In this document: positions 33,843 through 43,450 of the stretch, piece after piece
Position numbering within the stretch: position 1 is the first letter of the stretch
How the letters are laid out: the number at the start of each line of letters is the position of its first letter
DNA from: Treponema berlinense
GTDB lineage: Bacteria > Spirochaetota > Spirochaetia > Treponematales > Treponemataceae
Reading direction: 5' to 3'
Assembly (NCBI RefSeq): GCF_900167025.1
Contig: NZ_FUXC01000004.1
Span: forward strand, 1 to 64,000
DNA: 64,000 bases
Notes under the pieces: generated by a model
Databases searched by the model: none
Told to the model about the DNA's origin: nothing
The model's input: the letters and a program-made list of their open reading frames with translations, nothing else
Made by a program: the position numbers and the translations under genes

Positions 33843-34883
33843 TTACAGTTTTTCCTTAATTTCTTCCAGAACTTTCAAATCCTCAATCGCTTCTTTTAAC
33901 GGACTTAAAAGCGGCATTTTTCCGTCCAAAAAACCGACCGCGTTTTCCACCATTCCCGAAAAATACTGAGTTTTTTTAGGCAGCCTTACTTTCTGTTTTT
34001 CGAGCGAATAAAATCCTGTATAAAGCTTGCTCTGTTTTCTCAAATAAAAATCGGCAATTCCGTTTCCAATGCAGATTTTGCCTTCTGTTCCCAAAATTTC
34101 AATTCTAAATTCAAAAAATTTTGAACGCCCGCTCATTTTTATGCAAATTTCAGGAACGTCTCCAAACTTTTCGCTTTTGCAAAAATTGTAATGCGCGCAA
34201 AAATTCCGCACAATTTTTTTCTCGTCCTTAAAAACGCCTGTAACCACAGGTTTTTCAAGTTCAGTTCCGCACAAAAACCGCACAATATCAACAAGATGGG
34301 TTCCATCGTGCAAGAGGCTGTAAGTTCCGTCTTTTTCAAATTCTTTTGCGTAAATGCGCAGTCCTGAATCCAATTCGGCCTCAACCTTTTGAATTTCCCC
34401 GATTTTTTCCATCCACTGCATTGCAAGCGCATAATTTTTATCAAAACGGCGCTCGTGGTTCACCATAACAGGAACCTTATTTTTTTCCGCACAGTCTGCA
34501 ATTTTTTGCGCCTCAAAAGAATTCAAGGCAACAGGTTTTTCAAGAATCACAAGCCTCGGTCTTGCCTCAATCGCACGGATACATTCTTCCAAATGCGCGC
34601 TTTCGTTTACGGCAACCACCGCAATATCAATTTTTTTTATATTTTTGTAAAGCTCGCTGCCCGATTCAAAAACAAGCCCTTCAGAGCCATGGCTTTTTAC
34701 GTATTTTTGCCAAATTTTTAACCGCTCCAAGTCAGTGTCGCAGCCAGCACAAAGTTCAATTTTTTTATTTTTTAAAAGCGCCATAGTGTGGCTTGCCGGC
34801 TGTTCACGTTTTTTATCAAATCCGAGCAAAAATCCAATCCGGCCTGTTCCAATCAAAACGGTTTTATATTTTTTATTTTCCAT
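33843..34883 (-). CDS. Gfo/Idh/MocA-family oxidoreductase
   Basis: A 346-residue NAD(P)-dependent dehydrogenase with the N-terminal Rossmann motif LIGTGRIGFLLG (about 10-21) and the conserved EKPVALN near residue 117. The domain after it includes the family's HDGTHLVDIVRFL histidine segment. The substrate, a sugar or cyclitol, cannot be predicted. It stands alone between the tRNA and mrp. Confidence 0.85.
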   Translation of the reverse strand: MENKKYKTVLIGTGRIGFLLGFDKKREQPASHTMALLKNKKIELCAGCDTDLERLKIWQKYVKSHGSEGLVFESGSELYKNIKKIDIAVVAVNESAHLEECIRAIEARPRLVILEKPVALNSFEAQKIADCAEKNKVPVMVNHERRFDKNYALAMQWMEKIGEIQKVEAELDSGLRIYAKEFEKDGTYSLLHDGTHLVDIVRFLCGTELEKPVVTGVFKDEKKIVRNFCAHYNFCKSEKFGDVPEICIKMSGRSKFFEFRIEILGTEGKICIGNGIADFYLRKQSKLYTGFYSLEKQKVRLPKKTQYFSGMVENAVGFLDGKMPLLSPLKEAIEDLKVLEEIKEKL

Positions 34884-35004
34884 AACTCAATAATTATCGG
34901 AACAAAAAATCAGGAAGAAAACGCTATAGCAAACAAAAAAATATTCTATTACAATAGTCAGACATATTTATTAGAAAGATTACAAACAAAAAAGAGGCAA
35001 ATAC

Positions 35005-35826
35005 ATGTCAGAAGAAGGCTGCACCCACAACTGTTCAACCTGCAGTTCAAACTGCAAATCAAAAGATTTTAAATTTCATCTGCATCCAAAAAGCACCGTC
35101 AGACACGTAATCGGCGTAGTTTCTGGAAAAGGCGGAGTCGGGAAATCCCTCGTAACCTCGCTTTTGGCGTCAAAAACAGCAAAAAAAGGACTTAGAGCCG
35201 CAATTCTGGACGCAGACATTACAGGCCCTTCAATCCCGACAAGTTTTGGTTCAAACGGAGAGAGAGTCTACTGCGACGAAACCGGCCTTATCGCCCCGGA
35301 AACGACAGAATCCGGAATCCAGCTTATGAGCATGAATTTCCTGCTCAAAAACGAAAACGATCCTGTTTTGTGGCGCGGCTCAATGATAAACGGCTTTGTA
35401 AAAAAATTCTGGGAAGAAGTTTTCTGGGACAACGTTGACTACATGTTTGTCGATATGCCTCCAGGAACAGGCGACGTTCCTCTTACGGTTTTTCAGAGCA
35501 TTCCTCTCGACGGAATCATAATCGTTTCAAGTCCGCAGCAGCTTGTTCGCGTAATCGTCGAAAAAGCCGTAAAAATGGCGCAGACCATGAAAATTCCAGT
35601 TTACGGTCTAATCGAAAATATGAGTTACGTTCAGTGTCCGGACTGCGGCAAACAGATAAAAGTTTTTGGAGACAGCCACGTCGAGCAGATTTCCAAGGAA
35701 TTCCACATTCCGCTCCTTGCAAGAATCCCGATTGACCCAAAAATAAGCCAGGCGGTCGACAGTGGAAAAATCGAAACACTCGAAGCAGAATTTCTGGATG
35801 CCGCACTTGCGATAATCCAAAATTAA
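35005..35826 (+). CDS. Mrp/NBP35-family Fe-S carrier ATPase
   Basis: A 273-residue P-loop protein with the deviant Walker A GKGGVGKS at 41-48 and the PPGTGDVPL segment of the Mrp family. An N-terminal cysteine cluster (CTHNCSTCSSNC, 6-17) recalls the Nbp35 branch, and CPDCG near residue 210 is the CxxC that holds a bridging Fe-S cluster. It probably delivers Fe-S clusters to apoproteins. Confidence 0.9.
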   Translation: MSEEGCTHNCSTCSSNCKSKDFKFHLHPKSTVRHVIGVVSGKGGVGKSLVTSLLASKTAKKGLRAAILDADITGPSIPTSFGSNGERVYCDETGLIAPETTESGIQLMSMNFLLKNENDPVLWRGSMINGFVKKFWEEVFWDNVDYMFVDMPPGTGDVPLTVFQSIPLDGIIIVSSPQQLVRVIVEKAVKMAQTMKIPVYGLIENMSYVQCPDCGKQIKVFGDSHVEQISKEFHIPLLARIPIDPKISQAVDSGKIETLEAEFLDAALAIIQN

Positions 35827-35940
35827 ACGGGCACCACCCGCATCCGCGGGTCGCTATGTCCACCCTTCCGCTTTGCTCCATTGCGGCGGCAATTTCATTA
35901 CCGCCGCAACTTCGGGGTTCCCAGCGCTGGTGCGTTCAGT
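35827..35940. repeat. GC-rich palindromic insert between mrp and dus
   Basis: Contains CCCGC-ATCC-GCGGG and a longer stem TTGCGGCGG...CCGCCGCAA (about 35881-35912). GC content is far above the neighbouring genes. An open frame runs through it into the dihydrouridine synthase, but it lies outside the family's normal length, so I treat this as non-coding insert. Confidence 0.55.
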
Positions 35941-35968
35941 TTTTTCAAAAAAAGGACTTTTTACTTTT

Positions 35969-36964
35969 ATGGACAAAAAATTTTTACTTGCTCCAATGGC
36001 AACACTCAGTCACGAAGCATTCCGACGCAGCGTACAAAAATTCGGTGGCTGCGATGAATATTTCAACGAGATGATAAACGCTCCGTCACTTTTGCACAAA
36101 GGCCGTTTTGAAAAATTCTACACACTCACCGGCGACACTCCAGAGTCCCAAAAACTCGTCTGGCAAATTACAGGAACCACAGCAGAACCAATGGCTCAGG
36201 CAGCGCAAATTCTTTCTGAACTTCCAGGCATTGGAATCGACATAAACATGGGCTGTTCCGCTCCGCAAATTGCAAACACAGGAGCAGGAATTTCGTGGAT
36301 GCTAAAACCTGTAGCAGAAACCCAAAATCTCGTCAGAAAAGTAAAGTCCGCCCTCGAAAACTGCGCAAAAGACGGAAAAACTCCGTCGCGGCTTTCCGTT
36401 AAGCTTAGGCTCGGAGCAGACAACTTTACCGAAAGCGGATTTTTTAGTTTTACGGATATGCTTGTTTCGGAAGGAGTTCAGCAGTTAACCTTGCATCCGC
36501 GCACCCAAAAAGAAAAATTTGCGCGCGCTCTTCCCCGCTACGAATACGCAGAAAAACTTTCTCTGCGCTATCCTCAAATTCCAATAATTGTAAACGGCGA
36601 AATAAAAGACAAAAAAAGCCTTGATTACGCCTTAAAATGCGCTCCTCACGTAAACGGAGTTATGATTGGCAGGGCGGCCGCTTCACAACCGTGGATTTTT
36701 GCAAAATTAAAAGGCATTCTGCCAGAAGAAAAACTCGACATGCTCAATTTTGCGCTTGATTTTATTTCCGACGTCGAAAAGTTTCAGCCACCGGAATTTT
36801 TTCAAACACGTCTCCAAAGATTTTTCGCATATTACTGTCAGAATTTCAGTTTTGCCGGTTATTTTAAAACACAAATGCTAAACGCAAAAAACAACGAAGA
36901 CGCTAGGGAAAGGCTTTTTCAGTATTTTGAAAAATGCCCGGAAGACAGACTAAAAAAAATCTAA
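35969..36964 (+). CDS. tRNA-dihydrouridine synthase
   Basis: An FMN TIM-barrel enzyme of 331 residues reducing uridines in tRNA. The start MDKKFLLAPMATLSHEAFR matches the LAPM-x-x-x-T-D-x-x-FR pattern of Dus enzymes; DINMGCSAPQI contains the catalytic Cys region, and NGEIKD plus MIGRAAASQPW bind FMN. I choose ATG 35969; an in-frame ATG at 35873 would add 32 residues encoded by the GC-rich insert. The subfamily is unclear. Confidence 0.88.
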   Translation: MDKKFLLAPMATLSHEAFRRSVQKFGGCDEYFNEMINAPSLLHKGRFEKFYTLTGDTPESQKLVWQITGTTAEPMAQAAQILSELPGIGIDINMGCSAPQIANTGAGISWMLKPVAETQNLVRKVKSALENCAKDGKTPSRLSVKLRLGADNFTESGFFSFTDMLVSEGVQQLTLHPRTQKEKFARALPRYEYAEKLSLRYPQIPIIVNGEIKDKKSLDYALKCAPHVNGVMIGRAAASQPWIFAKLKGILPEEKLDMLNFALDFISDVEKFQPPEFFQTRLQRFFAYYCQNFSFAGYFKTQMLNAKNNEDARERLFQYFEKCPEDRLKKI

Positions 36965-37050
36965 AATAAAAGTTCGCAATTTAACTTTTTTAGTATATAA
37001 TAAAAATCTGTTAAAAAGTTCAAGTTAAAAAAGTTAAACCGAGGATCTAT

Positions 37051-39354
37051 TTGAAAACTGTTTACATGACTCTTTCGGGCATTTTTATTGTGCTTATGGG
37101 AGTCTATTGCATTTATTTAAAACAAAACAAAAGTCCGCTGTCAAAAAGTCTTTTCAATCTTCACCTTGGAGCCATTGTATCCACAGTTCTTTACAATATT
37201 TCTCTCATTACAACTAACCTTTTGTCCGCATATTTTATAACAAGCCTTTACTATATAAGTATTCATTTTTTGGTGATTCTTCTGACAGATTTTATATTTA
37301 TCTTTACAGAAATGTCTTCATCACCAAAATACAAAAAATTTATCAAGGTTTTTAATAAAATCTGGCTTTATGTTTTTTTTGTAGATTCTTTTATTTTAAT
37401 ACTCAATCCGTTTTTTCATCACGAATTTGAACTTTCAAGGCTTTATATAAACCACAACGTTTTTTTATGCTGGAACGCAAAATATTTCTGGATGTTCAAC
37501 ATTCACCTTTACCTCTGTTTTGCGCTTTCGGCAGTAATTTTTGGAATTCTTCTGGTAAAAATAATTAAAGCCAACAGATTTTATAAATCAAAATACATTT
37601 CGGTTTTTGCGGTTTTTCTTATTACGCTTGCCGTAAACATCATTTTTCTAAAATCAAAAACTAATCTTGATTTTTCAGTTCTTTTTTATTCAGTTTTTTC
37701 GATTATCTGCTCGTGTTTTACGCTGGTTACGATTCCACGAAACATTCAGAACGAAATGCTCAAGCAGCTGTCCGACAACATAAACATTGGAATTTTTTGC
37801 TTTAACCTTGAACGAAAATGCATTTATTCAAATACCACCGCAAAAAAATTCTTTTTAGCAAAAGATGAAATTCTAAATGAACTAAAATCTCTCCTTGCGC
37901 TCCGCAAAGATTTTGTAAAACGCAACATAGAAATTAAGCAGGACGATAAGACTCTTACCCTGGCAGAAGAATTCAGCTATCTTCTCGACAGCCAGAAAAA
38001 AGCTTATGGCTATATTTTAAAATTAAACGACATTACGGAAGAACTATACAAGGCGTCAGAAGAACTTTTCGATTCAACACACGATGCTTTGACAGGACTT
38101 TTAACAAGAGATGCTTTTTATTCAGAAACAGAAAAAATCTTAAAAAGCGATCCAAATTCTCAATATTATATGATTTGTACGAACATTAAAAATTTTAAAC
38201 TCGTAAACGACCTTTTTGGTTCAGAAAAAGGAGATGAATTTTTAAAAGAGTTTGCAAAAAAGCTAAAAAACACTCAGTCCAAAACTATTTTGACAGGAAG
38301 AATTACAGGCGACCGTTTTGCAATTCTTATAAACAAAACTGAAGTTGACGAAATAGACGCCTTGCAAAAAATCAAGGAACTTGAAAAATTTACTGTTTCA
38401 TTAAACTACAAACTTCATATTTTTGTCGGAATTTACAAAATTACTGATATTAACGAAAATGTCAGCTCAATGTTTGACAAAGCAGCCTTGGCAATAAAAA
38501 ACATCTCCGAAAATTATTCGGTAAACGTTGCCTACTACGACAACGACATGCTTTCAATTTTGAAAAAAAATCATGAAGTAATAAACGCATTTGACGATGC
38601 TTTGAATAATAATCATTTTAAAATGTATCTTCAGCCGCAGGTTAGATGCTCAGACGAAAAAGTTGTTGGCGCAGAGGCTCTTGTCCGCTGGGAAACAGAA
38701 AAAGGCGCAATTCATTCTCCAGCCTCGTTTATCAAAATTCTCGAAGACAACGGACTAATCCACGAACTCGACAAATTTATCTGGGAAAAGGCTGTCCAAC
38801 TTCTTCAAAAATGGCAGCTTTTGGGAATCGACCATCATATTTCGGTAAATGTAAGCACAAGGGATTTTTATCTTATTCCATTATACGAAACCTTTACTTC
38901 TCTTGTAAAAAAATACGGAATTCCGCCTCAAAAACTCAAGCTTGAAATTACAGAAACTGCATTGGTTCACGATTTAAAACGTCATAAGAAAATCATTACA
39001 GACCTGCAAAAATTTGGTTTTACAATCGAAATGGACGATTTTGGCTCCGGATATTCTTCTCTTACAATTCTAAAAAACATCAGCATAAATATTTTAAAAA
39101 TCGATATGATGTTCCTTTCAAAAACAAAACACAAGGAACGGAGCAAAAAAATTCTCGAATCCGTTATAAAAATGGCTCAAAAACTCGGAATAAAAATTAT
39201 TGTCGAAGGCGTCGAAGACAAAGAGCAGGCCGAATTCTTAAAAAATCTCAACTGCGACTTTTTTCAGGGCTATCTTTATTCAAAACCGATTACTGTTGCA
39301 AATTTTGAAAGCAATTATATTTCAAAGACAAATATATCCGGAGGCACAAGATGA
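37051..39354 (+). CDS. membrane GGDEF-EAL protein with intact EAL site
   Basis: A 767-residue protein with about seven N-terminal membrane helices (1-230), a PAS-like linker (about 245-340), a degenerate GGDEF domain (LTGLLTRDAFY, with TGDRF in place of GGDEF) and a C-terminal EAL domain. The EAL catalytic residues look complete: GAEALVRW, SVNVS, ITETAL, MDDFGSGYSSL, LKID, VEGVE. It should act as a c-di-GMP phosphodiesterase. The start is TTG 37051 with GAGG 6 bases before it. It overlaps the next gene by 4 bases. Confidence 0.88.
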   Translation: MKTVYMTLSGIFIVLMGVYCIYLKQNKSPLSKSLFNLHLGAIVSTVLYNISLITTNLLSAYFITSLYYISIHFLVILLTDFIFIFTEMSSSPKYKKFIKVFNKIWLYVFFVDSFILILNPFFHHEFELSRLYINHNVFLCWNAKYFWMFNIHLYLCFALSAVIFGILLVKIIKANRFYKSKYISVFAVFLITLAVNIIFLKSKTNLDFSVLFYSVFSIICSCFTLVTIPRNIQNEMLKQLSDNINIGIFCFNLERKCIYSNTTAKKFFLAKDEILNELKSLLALRKDFVKRNIEIKQDDKTLTLAEEFSYLLDSQKKAYGYILKLNDITEELYKASEELFDSTHDALTGLLTRDAFYSETEKILKSDPNSQYYMICTNIKNFKLVNDLFGSEKGDEFLKEFAKKLKNTQSKTILTGRITGDRFAILINKTEVDEIDALQKIKELEKFTVSLNYKLHIFVGIYKITDINENVSSMFDKAALAIKNISENYSVNVAYYDNDMLSILKKNHEVINAFDDALNNNHFKMYLQPQVRCSDEKVVGAEALVRWETEKGAIHSPASFIKILEDNGLIHELDKFIWEKAVQLLQKWQLLGIDHHISVNVSTRDFYLIPLYETFTSLVKKYGIPPQKLKLEITETALVHDLKRHKKIITDLQKFGFTIEMDDFGSGYSSLTILKNISINILKIDMMFLSKTKHKERSKKILESVIKMAQKLGIKIIVEGVEDKEQAEFLKNLNCDFFQGYLYSKPITVANFESNYISKTNISGGTR

Positions 39355-41633
39355 ATTTGCACTTATTCTTTAAAATTTTCAGTGCCTTTTCTGTTGTTTC
39401 GGCAATTTTTCTGCTTCATTTTGTCCGCACAATTTCGAAGGCGCGTACTGACGCAAAAGAACCGACAATCTTTGTAATATGCACAATTTCTGCAATGCTT
39501 TTAGTCTATTCGCTTTTTCTGATGTCCTCGCTGCCTGAATTCTACAGCAAGGCTCTCATTTTATTCTGTGTTTATAAGGTATGCGCAATCTGGACATACT
39601 ATCTGACATTTTCCTTTAATCACGCATTTACAAACACGACAAAAAAACTCGGCTTTATAAAAGAATTTTACTTTATTTTGTGTTTTATCGACAGCGTTCT
39701 GCTTCTTGCAAATGCCAGAGTCAATGTTATTTTTGACCTTGTTCCAGCACATACAAAGGCAGGATTTTTTTACTGGGGAATTGAGTACACTTCAAAATTC
39801 GGATTTCATAAACTAGTCTGCGCAATCTTAAGTTTTTCTTCGCTTGCACTTTTTATTTCGAGCATTGTAAAGGCGCCTTCTTATAACAAAGTAAAATACG
39901 TTACAATTTTAACAAGCGAAAGTTTAGTTTTAATCGCAAATTATGTTTTTAATTCGCTGAATCTGCCGTTAAACATTTCGCTTTTAATGCTCGTAGCAAG
40001 TTCAATTTTTATAGCAAATTACGTAAATAAAGATTTTTCTGCTCCTATTTTAATCGGTCCTCTAAACGCCATAACCGAATCCATAAACGACATTATTTTT
40101 TGCTACGATTCTTCGGAAAATTTAATCTATGCAAATTCTGCCGCAAAAAACGTCTTTAAAAAATCCAATGACAATCTTGAAAACTTTGCAAAGGAATTCC
40201 GGCAGAACTTTTTAAAAAACCGTCCTACAGAACTTTCTCTAAAGCTCGAGAACGGAGAAGAACGCTATTACATTACCGAATACAAGGATTTTTTTATTTC
40301 AAATTCAAACATCGGATCATATTTGAGACTCCAGGACAAAACAAAAGAAACACTGGAATCAAGACGCAAAAATTACATTGCGACTCACGACCTGCTCACT
40401 GGTCTTTTTAACCGTTCCGGATTTTTCAAAAAAATGCAGGAAGCCTTGTATCAAAACACATTCAAAAACCCGATTTTAATCTGTACGAACATAAAAGATT
40501 TTAAACTTATAAACACGATTTACAGCGAACAAGTCGGAGATTCCGTTTTGCAAAACCAGACAGCAGTCATGAAAAGGCTTCCCGGACACAAAAAAAGCAT
40601 AATCGGACGCATTGCAGACGATAAATTTGCGATTTTGATGGAAAAACAGGATTTTGACAAAGATATTTTTGAAGAAGTATTTAACGAAGTCAGCTGCATA
40701 ATCGAAAAAACTCTTTACAACATTCAAATTGTGGCAGGAATTTACGAAATTTACGATAAAAAAGATACAATTCAGTCCATTTATGACAAAGCAAAAATTT
40801 CACTGGACGCAATAAAAGATTCTGACAATCAAATTTTTTCATTCTATAACCCGTCGATGATGGAAAAAATGCTCAAGGAAAAAGACATTGTAAACGATTT
40901 TGAAAAATCGCTGAACGAAAAACAATTTTCGATTCAACTTCAGCCGGTTATTGACAACGACGGAAACGTTCTCGGAGCAGAATCTGTCGTACGCTGGAAC
41001 AATCCGAAATATGAAAATTTGACGCCAAGTTCTTTTTTGGACGTTCTTGAACGAACAAGTTTAATCTACAAGCTTGATGTCTACGTCTGGGAACTTGTGG
41101 CAAAAAAACTGCACGAATGGAAAGAACGAGGATTTTCTGACCGTTTTATTTCTGTAAACGTTTCGAGCAAGGACAAATTTTTTATCGACATAATAAAAAC
41201 CTTTTCCGAGCTTATAAAAAAATACGACATTTCGCCTCAAAACTTCAAAGTCGAAATTCGAGAAACGGCAATGCTCGAAAATCCGGAAAAAACAATCGAA
41301 ATCTTTTCTCAGCTAAAAAAACTCGGAATAAAAGTCTACATCGACAATTTTGGAACAGGTTTCTCTTCTCTCAACGTGCTAAAAGACTTTATTGCCGACG
41401 GAATAAAAATGGACACTTCGTTCCTGTCAGAATCAAAGGTTTCCGGAAAAAATAAAATAATCCTGCAGACAATGATTTCTATGTCAAACAACTTGGGAAT
41501 GGAATTTATTGCAAAAGGTGTTGAGTCTGAAAACCAAATGCTCGCACTTTCAAAAATGGACTGCAAGCTTTTTCAAGGTTTTTATTTTTCTAAGCCACTT
41601 CCGGTCAAAACATACGAAGCAAAATATCTGTAA
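39351..41633 (+). CDS. membrane GGDEF-EAL paralogue with degenerate sites
   Basis: A 760-residue protein of the same architecture as the preceding gene, with an N-terminal membrane region, degenerate GGDEF (IADDKF) and an EAL domain in which key residues changed: EAL to ESV, DDFG to DNFG, KID to KMD and EGVE to KGVE. SVNVS and QGFYFSKP are kept. It is probably enzymatically inactive and may bind c-di-GMP or regulate its partner. Its ATG overlaps the stop of the active paralogue (ATGA), so both are made together. Confidence 0.85.
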   Translation: MNLHLFFKIFSAFSVVSAIFLLHFVRTISKARTDAKEPTIFVICTISAMLLVYSLFLMSSLPEFYSKALILFCVYKVCAIWTYYLTFSFNHAFTNTTKKLGFIKEFYFILCFIDSVLLLANARVNVIFDLVPAHTKAGFFYWGIEYTSKFGFHKLVCAILSFSSLALFISSIVKAPSYNKVKYVTILTSESLVLIANYVFNSLNLPLNISLLMLVASSIFIANYVNKDFSAPILIGPLNAITESINDIIFCYDSSENLIYANSAAKNVFKKSNDNLENFAKEFRQNFLKNRPTELSLKLENGEERYYITEYKDFFISNSNIGSYLRLQDKTKETLESRRKNYIATHDLLTGLFNRSGFFKKMQEALYQNTFKNPILICTNIKDFKLINTIYSEQVGDSVLQNQTAVMKRLPGHKKSIIGRIADDKFAILMEKQDFDKDIFEEVFNEVSCIIEKTLYNIQIVAGIYEIYDKKDTIQSIYDKAKISLDAIKDSDNQIFSFYNPSMMEKMLKEKDIVNDFEKSLNEKQFSIQLQPVIDNDGNVLGAESVVRWNNPKYENLTPSSFLDVLERTSLIYKLDVYVWELVAKKLHEWKERGFSDRFISVNVSSKDKFFIDIIKTFSELIKKYDISPQNFKVEIRETAMLENPEKTIEIFSQLKKLGIKVYIDNFGTGFSSLNVLKDFIADGIKMDTSFLSESKVSGKNKIILQTMISMSNNLGMEFIAKGVESENQMLALSKMDCKLFQGFYFSKPLPVKTYEAKYL

Positions 41634-41653
41634 AATTTCTCTCAGGCAAAAAA

Positions 41654-41691
41654 ATAACGGAAGCCAGGAGATTTTCCAAAACTTCCGTTAT
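41654..41691 (-). terminator. intrinsic terminator of aldose epimerase gene
   Basis: ATAACGGAAG (41654-41663) and CTTCCGTTAT (41682-41691) are perfectly complementary and followed on the minus strand by six or seven T. It lies between two convergent genes. Confidence 0.75.
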
Positions 41692-41712
41692 ACATGCGTT
41701 CAAACACTGCGA

Positions 41713-42636
41713 TTATTTTTCAATCGTAATCGACTGGTCAGCAGTAAAACTTTTTCCAGGTTCAAGAGAAATCAAACCTGACTTTTCTTCCCATTCGTGT
41801 TCTGTATTTTCGGCATCGGCAGTTCCGTACCAAGGCTCAATACAGTTAAAGCCGTTTCCGGCAGCGCCTTCTTCACCTTTTCCGCCCTGCCAAACCATAA
41901 CATACGGATAACCTTTGCAATTAACTTTTACAAGACTTCCGTCCTTTTTGTTGCGAAGGCCAACCCAGTCAGAAGTAATTTTTGTAAAGAAATGTCCGTT
42001 TCCAAAACCTTTTGCGTCAATCGGAATAATTCCATTTTCTTTTTCGCCGTAAAGTTTTGTACAAGGAGCAGTTCCTTCTTCGTCAACAGCAAGCTGGGCA
42101 GCGTCGTTGAGCAAAACTGTCGTCAAAGGTTCTTTCTTTTCAAATTCATACTGATAATCAGAATTTACAGTGCCGGCTGGATCTGTGTTGCGCGGACAGC
42201 AGAAAGCTGTATGGCTTCCGATAGAAAACAGCATTGTCGAAGAATCAGTATTAGTTACAGTCGTTGTAAAAATAAGTCCGTCGTCCTTAAGTTCATAATG
42301 CGTTTTAAGGCTAAATTTCCACGGAAATTTGTCAGCGGTTTCTGCGCTGTCTGTCAGTTCAAAAGTTGCCGCCGTTTCTGACTGCTCGATTAACTTGTGC
42401 TCCAGATCTCGGCTCATTCCGTTGTTTACAAGATGATATTCCTTGCCGTTGTATGTATAAAAACCGTCTTTTATGCGTCCAACATGAGGAAACAAAACCG
42501 GCGCATGGAATTTCCACACAGATTCCGGTCCTTCAAAAACATACTTTGTGCCGTCAGCTCCGCGAAAAGAATTGATTTCTGCTCCGTGAGTGTTGAGCAC
42601 GACTTCGTAATTAGAATTTTTTAAAGTGATTGTCAT
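41713..42636 (-). CDS. aldose 1-epimerase family protein
   Basis: A 307-residue beta-sandwich protein of the galactose mutarotase superfamily, LacX-like branch. FPHVGRIKDGFYTYNGKEYHL near residue 48 and GSHTAFCCPRN near 142 contain the conserved Arg and His. Family members interconvert sugar anomers or, for some, hexose-6-phosphate anomers. Monocistronic with its own terminator. Confidence 0.85.
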   Translation of the reverse strand: MTITLKNSNYEVVLNTHGAEINSFRGADGTKYVFEGPESVWKFHAPVLFPHVGRIKDGFYTYNGKEYHLVNNGMSRDLEHKLIEQSETAATFELTDSAETADKFPWKFSLKTHYELKDDGLIFTTTVTNTDSSTMLFSIGSHTAFCCPRNTDPAGTVNSDYQYEFEKKEPLTTVLLNDAAQLAVDEEGTAPCTKLYGEKENGIIPIDAKGFGNGHFFTKITSDWVGLRNKKDGSLVKVNCKGYPYVMVWQGGKGEEGAAGNGFNCIEPWYGTADAENTEHEWEEKSGLISLEPGKSFTADQSITIEK

Positions 42637-42779
42637 AATTACACAATTCTACAGCCTTTTTATTTTTATGGCAAATTTAACAAGTTTAAATAGAATACAT
42701 TTTTATTGAACACAAACATTTTATTCTCTTAAGATGCGATTTTTTTCATTTTTACAATAAAATGTGCTATATTAATAGA

Positions 42780-43388
42780 ATGTACGAAATTGAGCTAAAA
42801 GCACATGTCTTAGACCGAAAATCTGTAATTCAAAATCTTGAAAAATTTGCAGCTTTTTCTGGAGCAGTTGAAAAAGACGATACTTACTATTCAAACACAA
42901 TAAACGGAAAATCAATCAAGGTGCGCATTAGAAAAGAAACTCCGTTTTCCACACAGGAAGTTCCAAACGCGCCGCAGACAACTTCTCAAAAATCGGTAAT
43001 TTTTACCTATAAGCGCAAAGAAATTCTCGAAAAAGACGGAACCACTATCGAAGTAAACGACGAAAAAGAACTTTTTCTCTCAGATGCAGATGCAATCGAA
43101 GCCTTTCTTTTTGATACAGGTTTTAAAACAACCTTAAAAAAGCAAAAAACCGTGCTCAGCTGGCACTACGACGGCGCAAACCTGGAACTCTGCCATGTTG
43201 CAAGACTCGGCGACTTTCTGGAAATCGAAATTCTTTCCGAAAACAACAGCGAAAAAACCGTATCTCAATCGCGTGAAAAACTTTTAAAAATGCTTTCAAA
43301 ATGCGGCATTCCGGAAGACAAAATCGAAAACCGTTACTACTCGCAAATGCTCGGAGAAAAACAGGAGACATCCGTGGCTCGCCACTAA
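42780..43388 (+). CDS. CYTH-domain protein
   Basis: A 202-residue protein starting MYEIELKAHV with the E-x-E-x-K signature of the CYTH superfamily, followed by KVRIRKE, FTYKRKE and LEIEILSE, alternating strands with inward charged residues. CYTH proteins include class IV adenylate cyclases and triphosphatases acting on inorganic or organic triphosphates; I cannot separate these. I prefer ATG 42780 to ATG 42762 because the family normally starts exactly here. Confidence 0.83.
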   Translation: MYEIELKAHVLDRKSVIQNLEKFAAFSGAVEKDDTYYSNTINGKSIKVRIRKETPFSTQEVPNAPQTTSQKSVIFTYKRKEILEKDGTTIEVNDEKELFLSDADAIEAFLFDTGFKTTLKKQKTVLSWHYDGANLELCHVARLGDFLEIEILSENNSEKTVSQSREKLLKMLSKCGIPEDKIENRYYSQMLGEKQETSVARH

Positions 43389-43450
43389 TGCGGAGTTTAA
43401 GAGAAGGAATTATAAAAATTACATTCTTATAATTTTTATGGGAGAATATG

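Noticed and set aside
35873-35968. Open frame extending the dihydrouridine synthase upstream by 32 codons
   Set aside because: It lies in the GC-rich palindromic insert, lacks a ribosome-binding site, and the family start motif begins right after ATG 35969.
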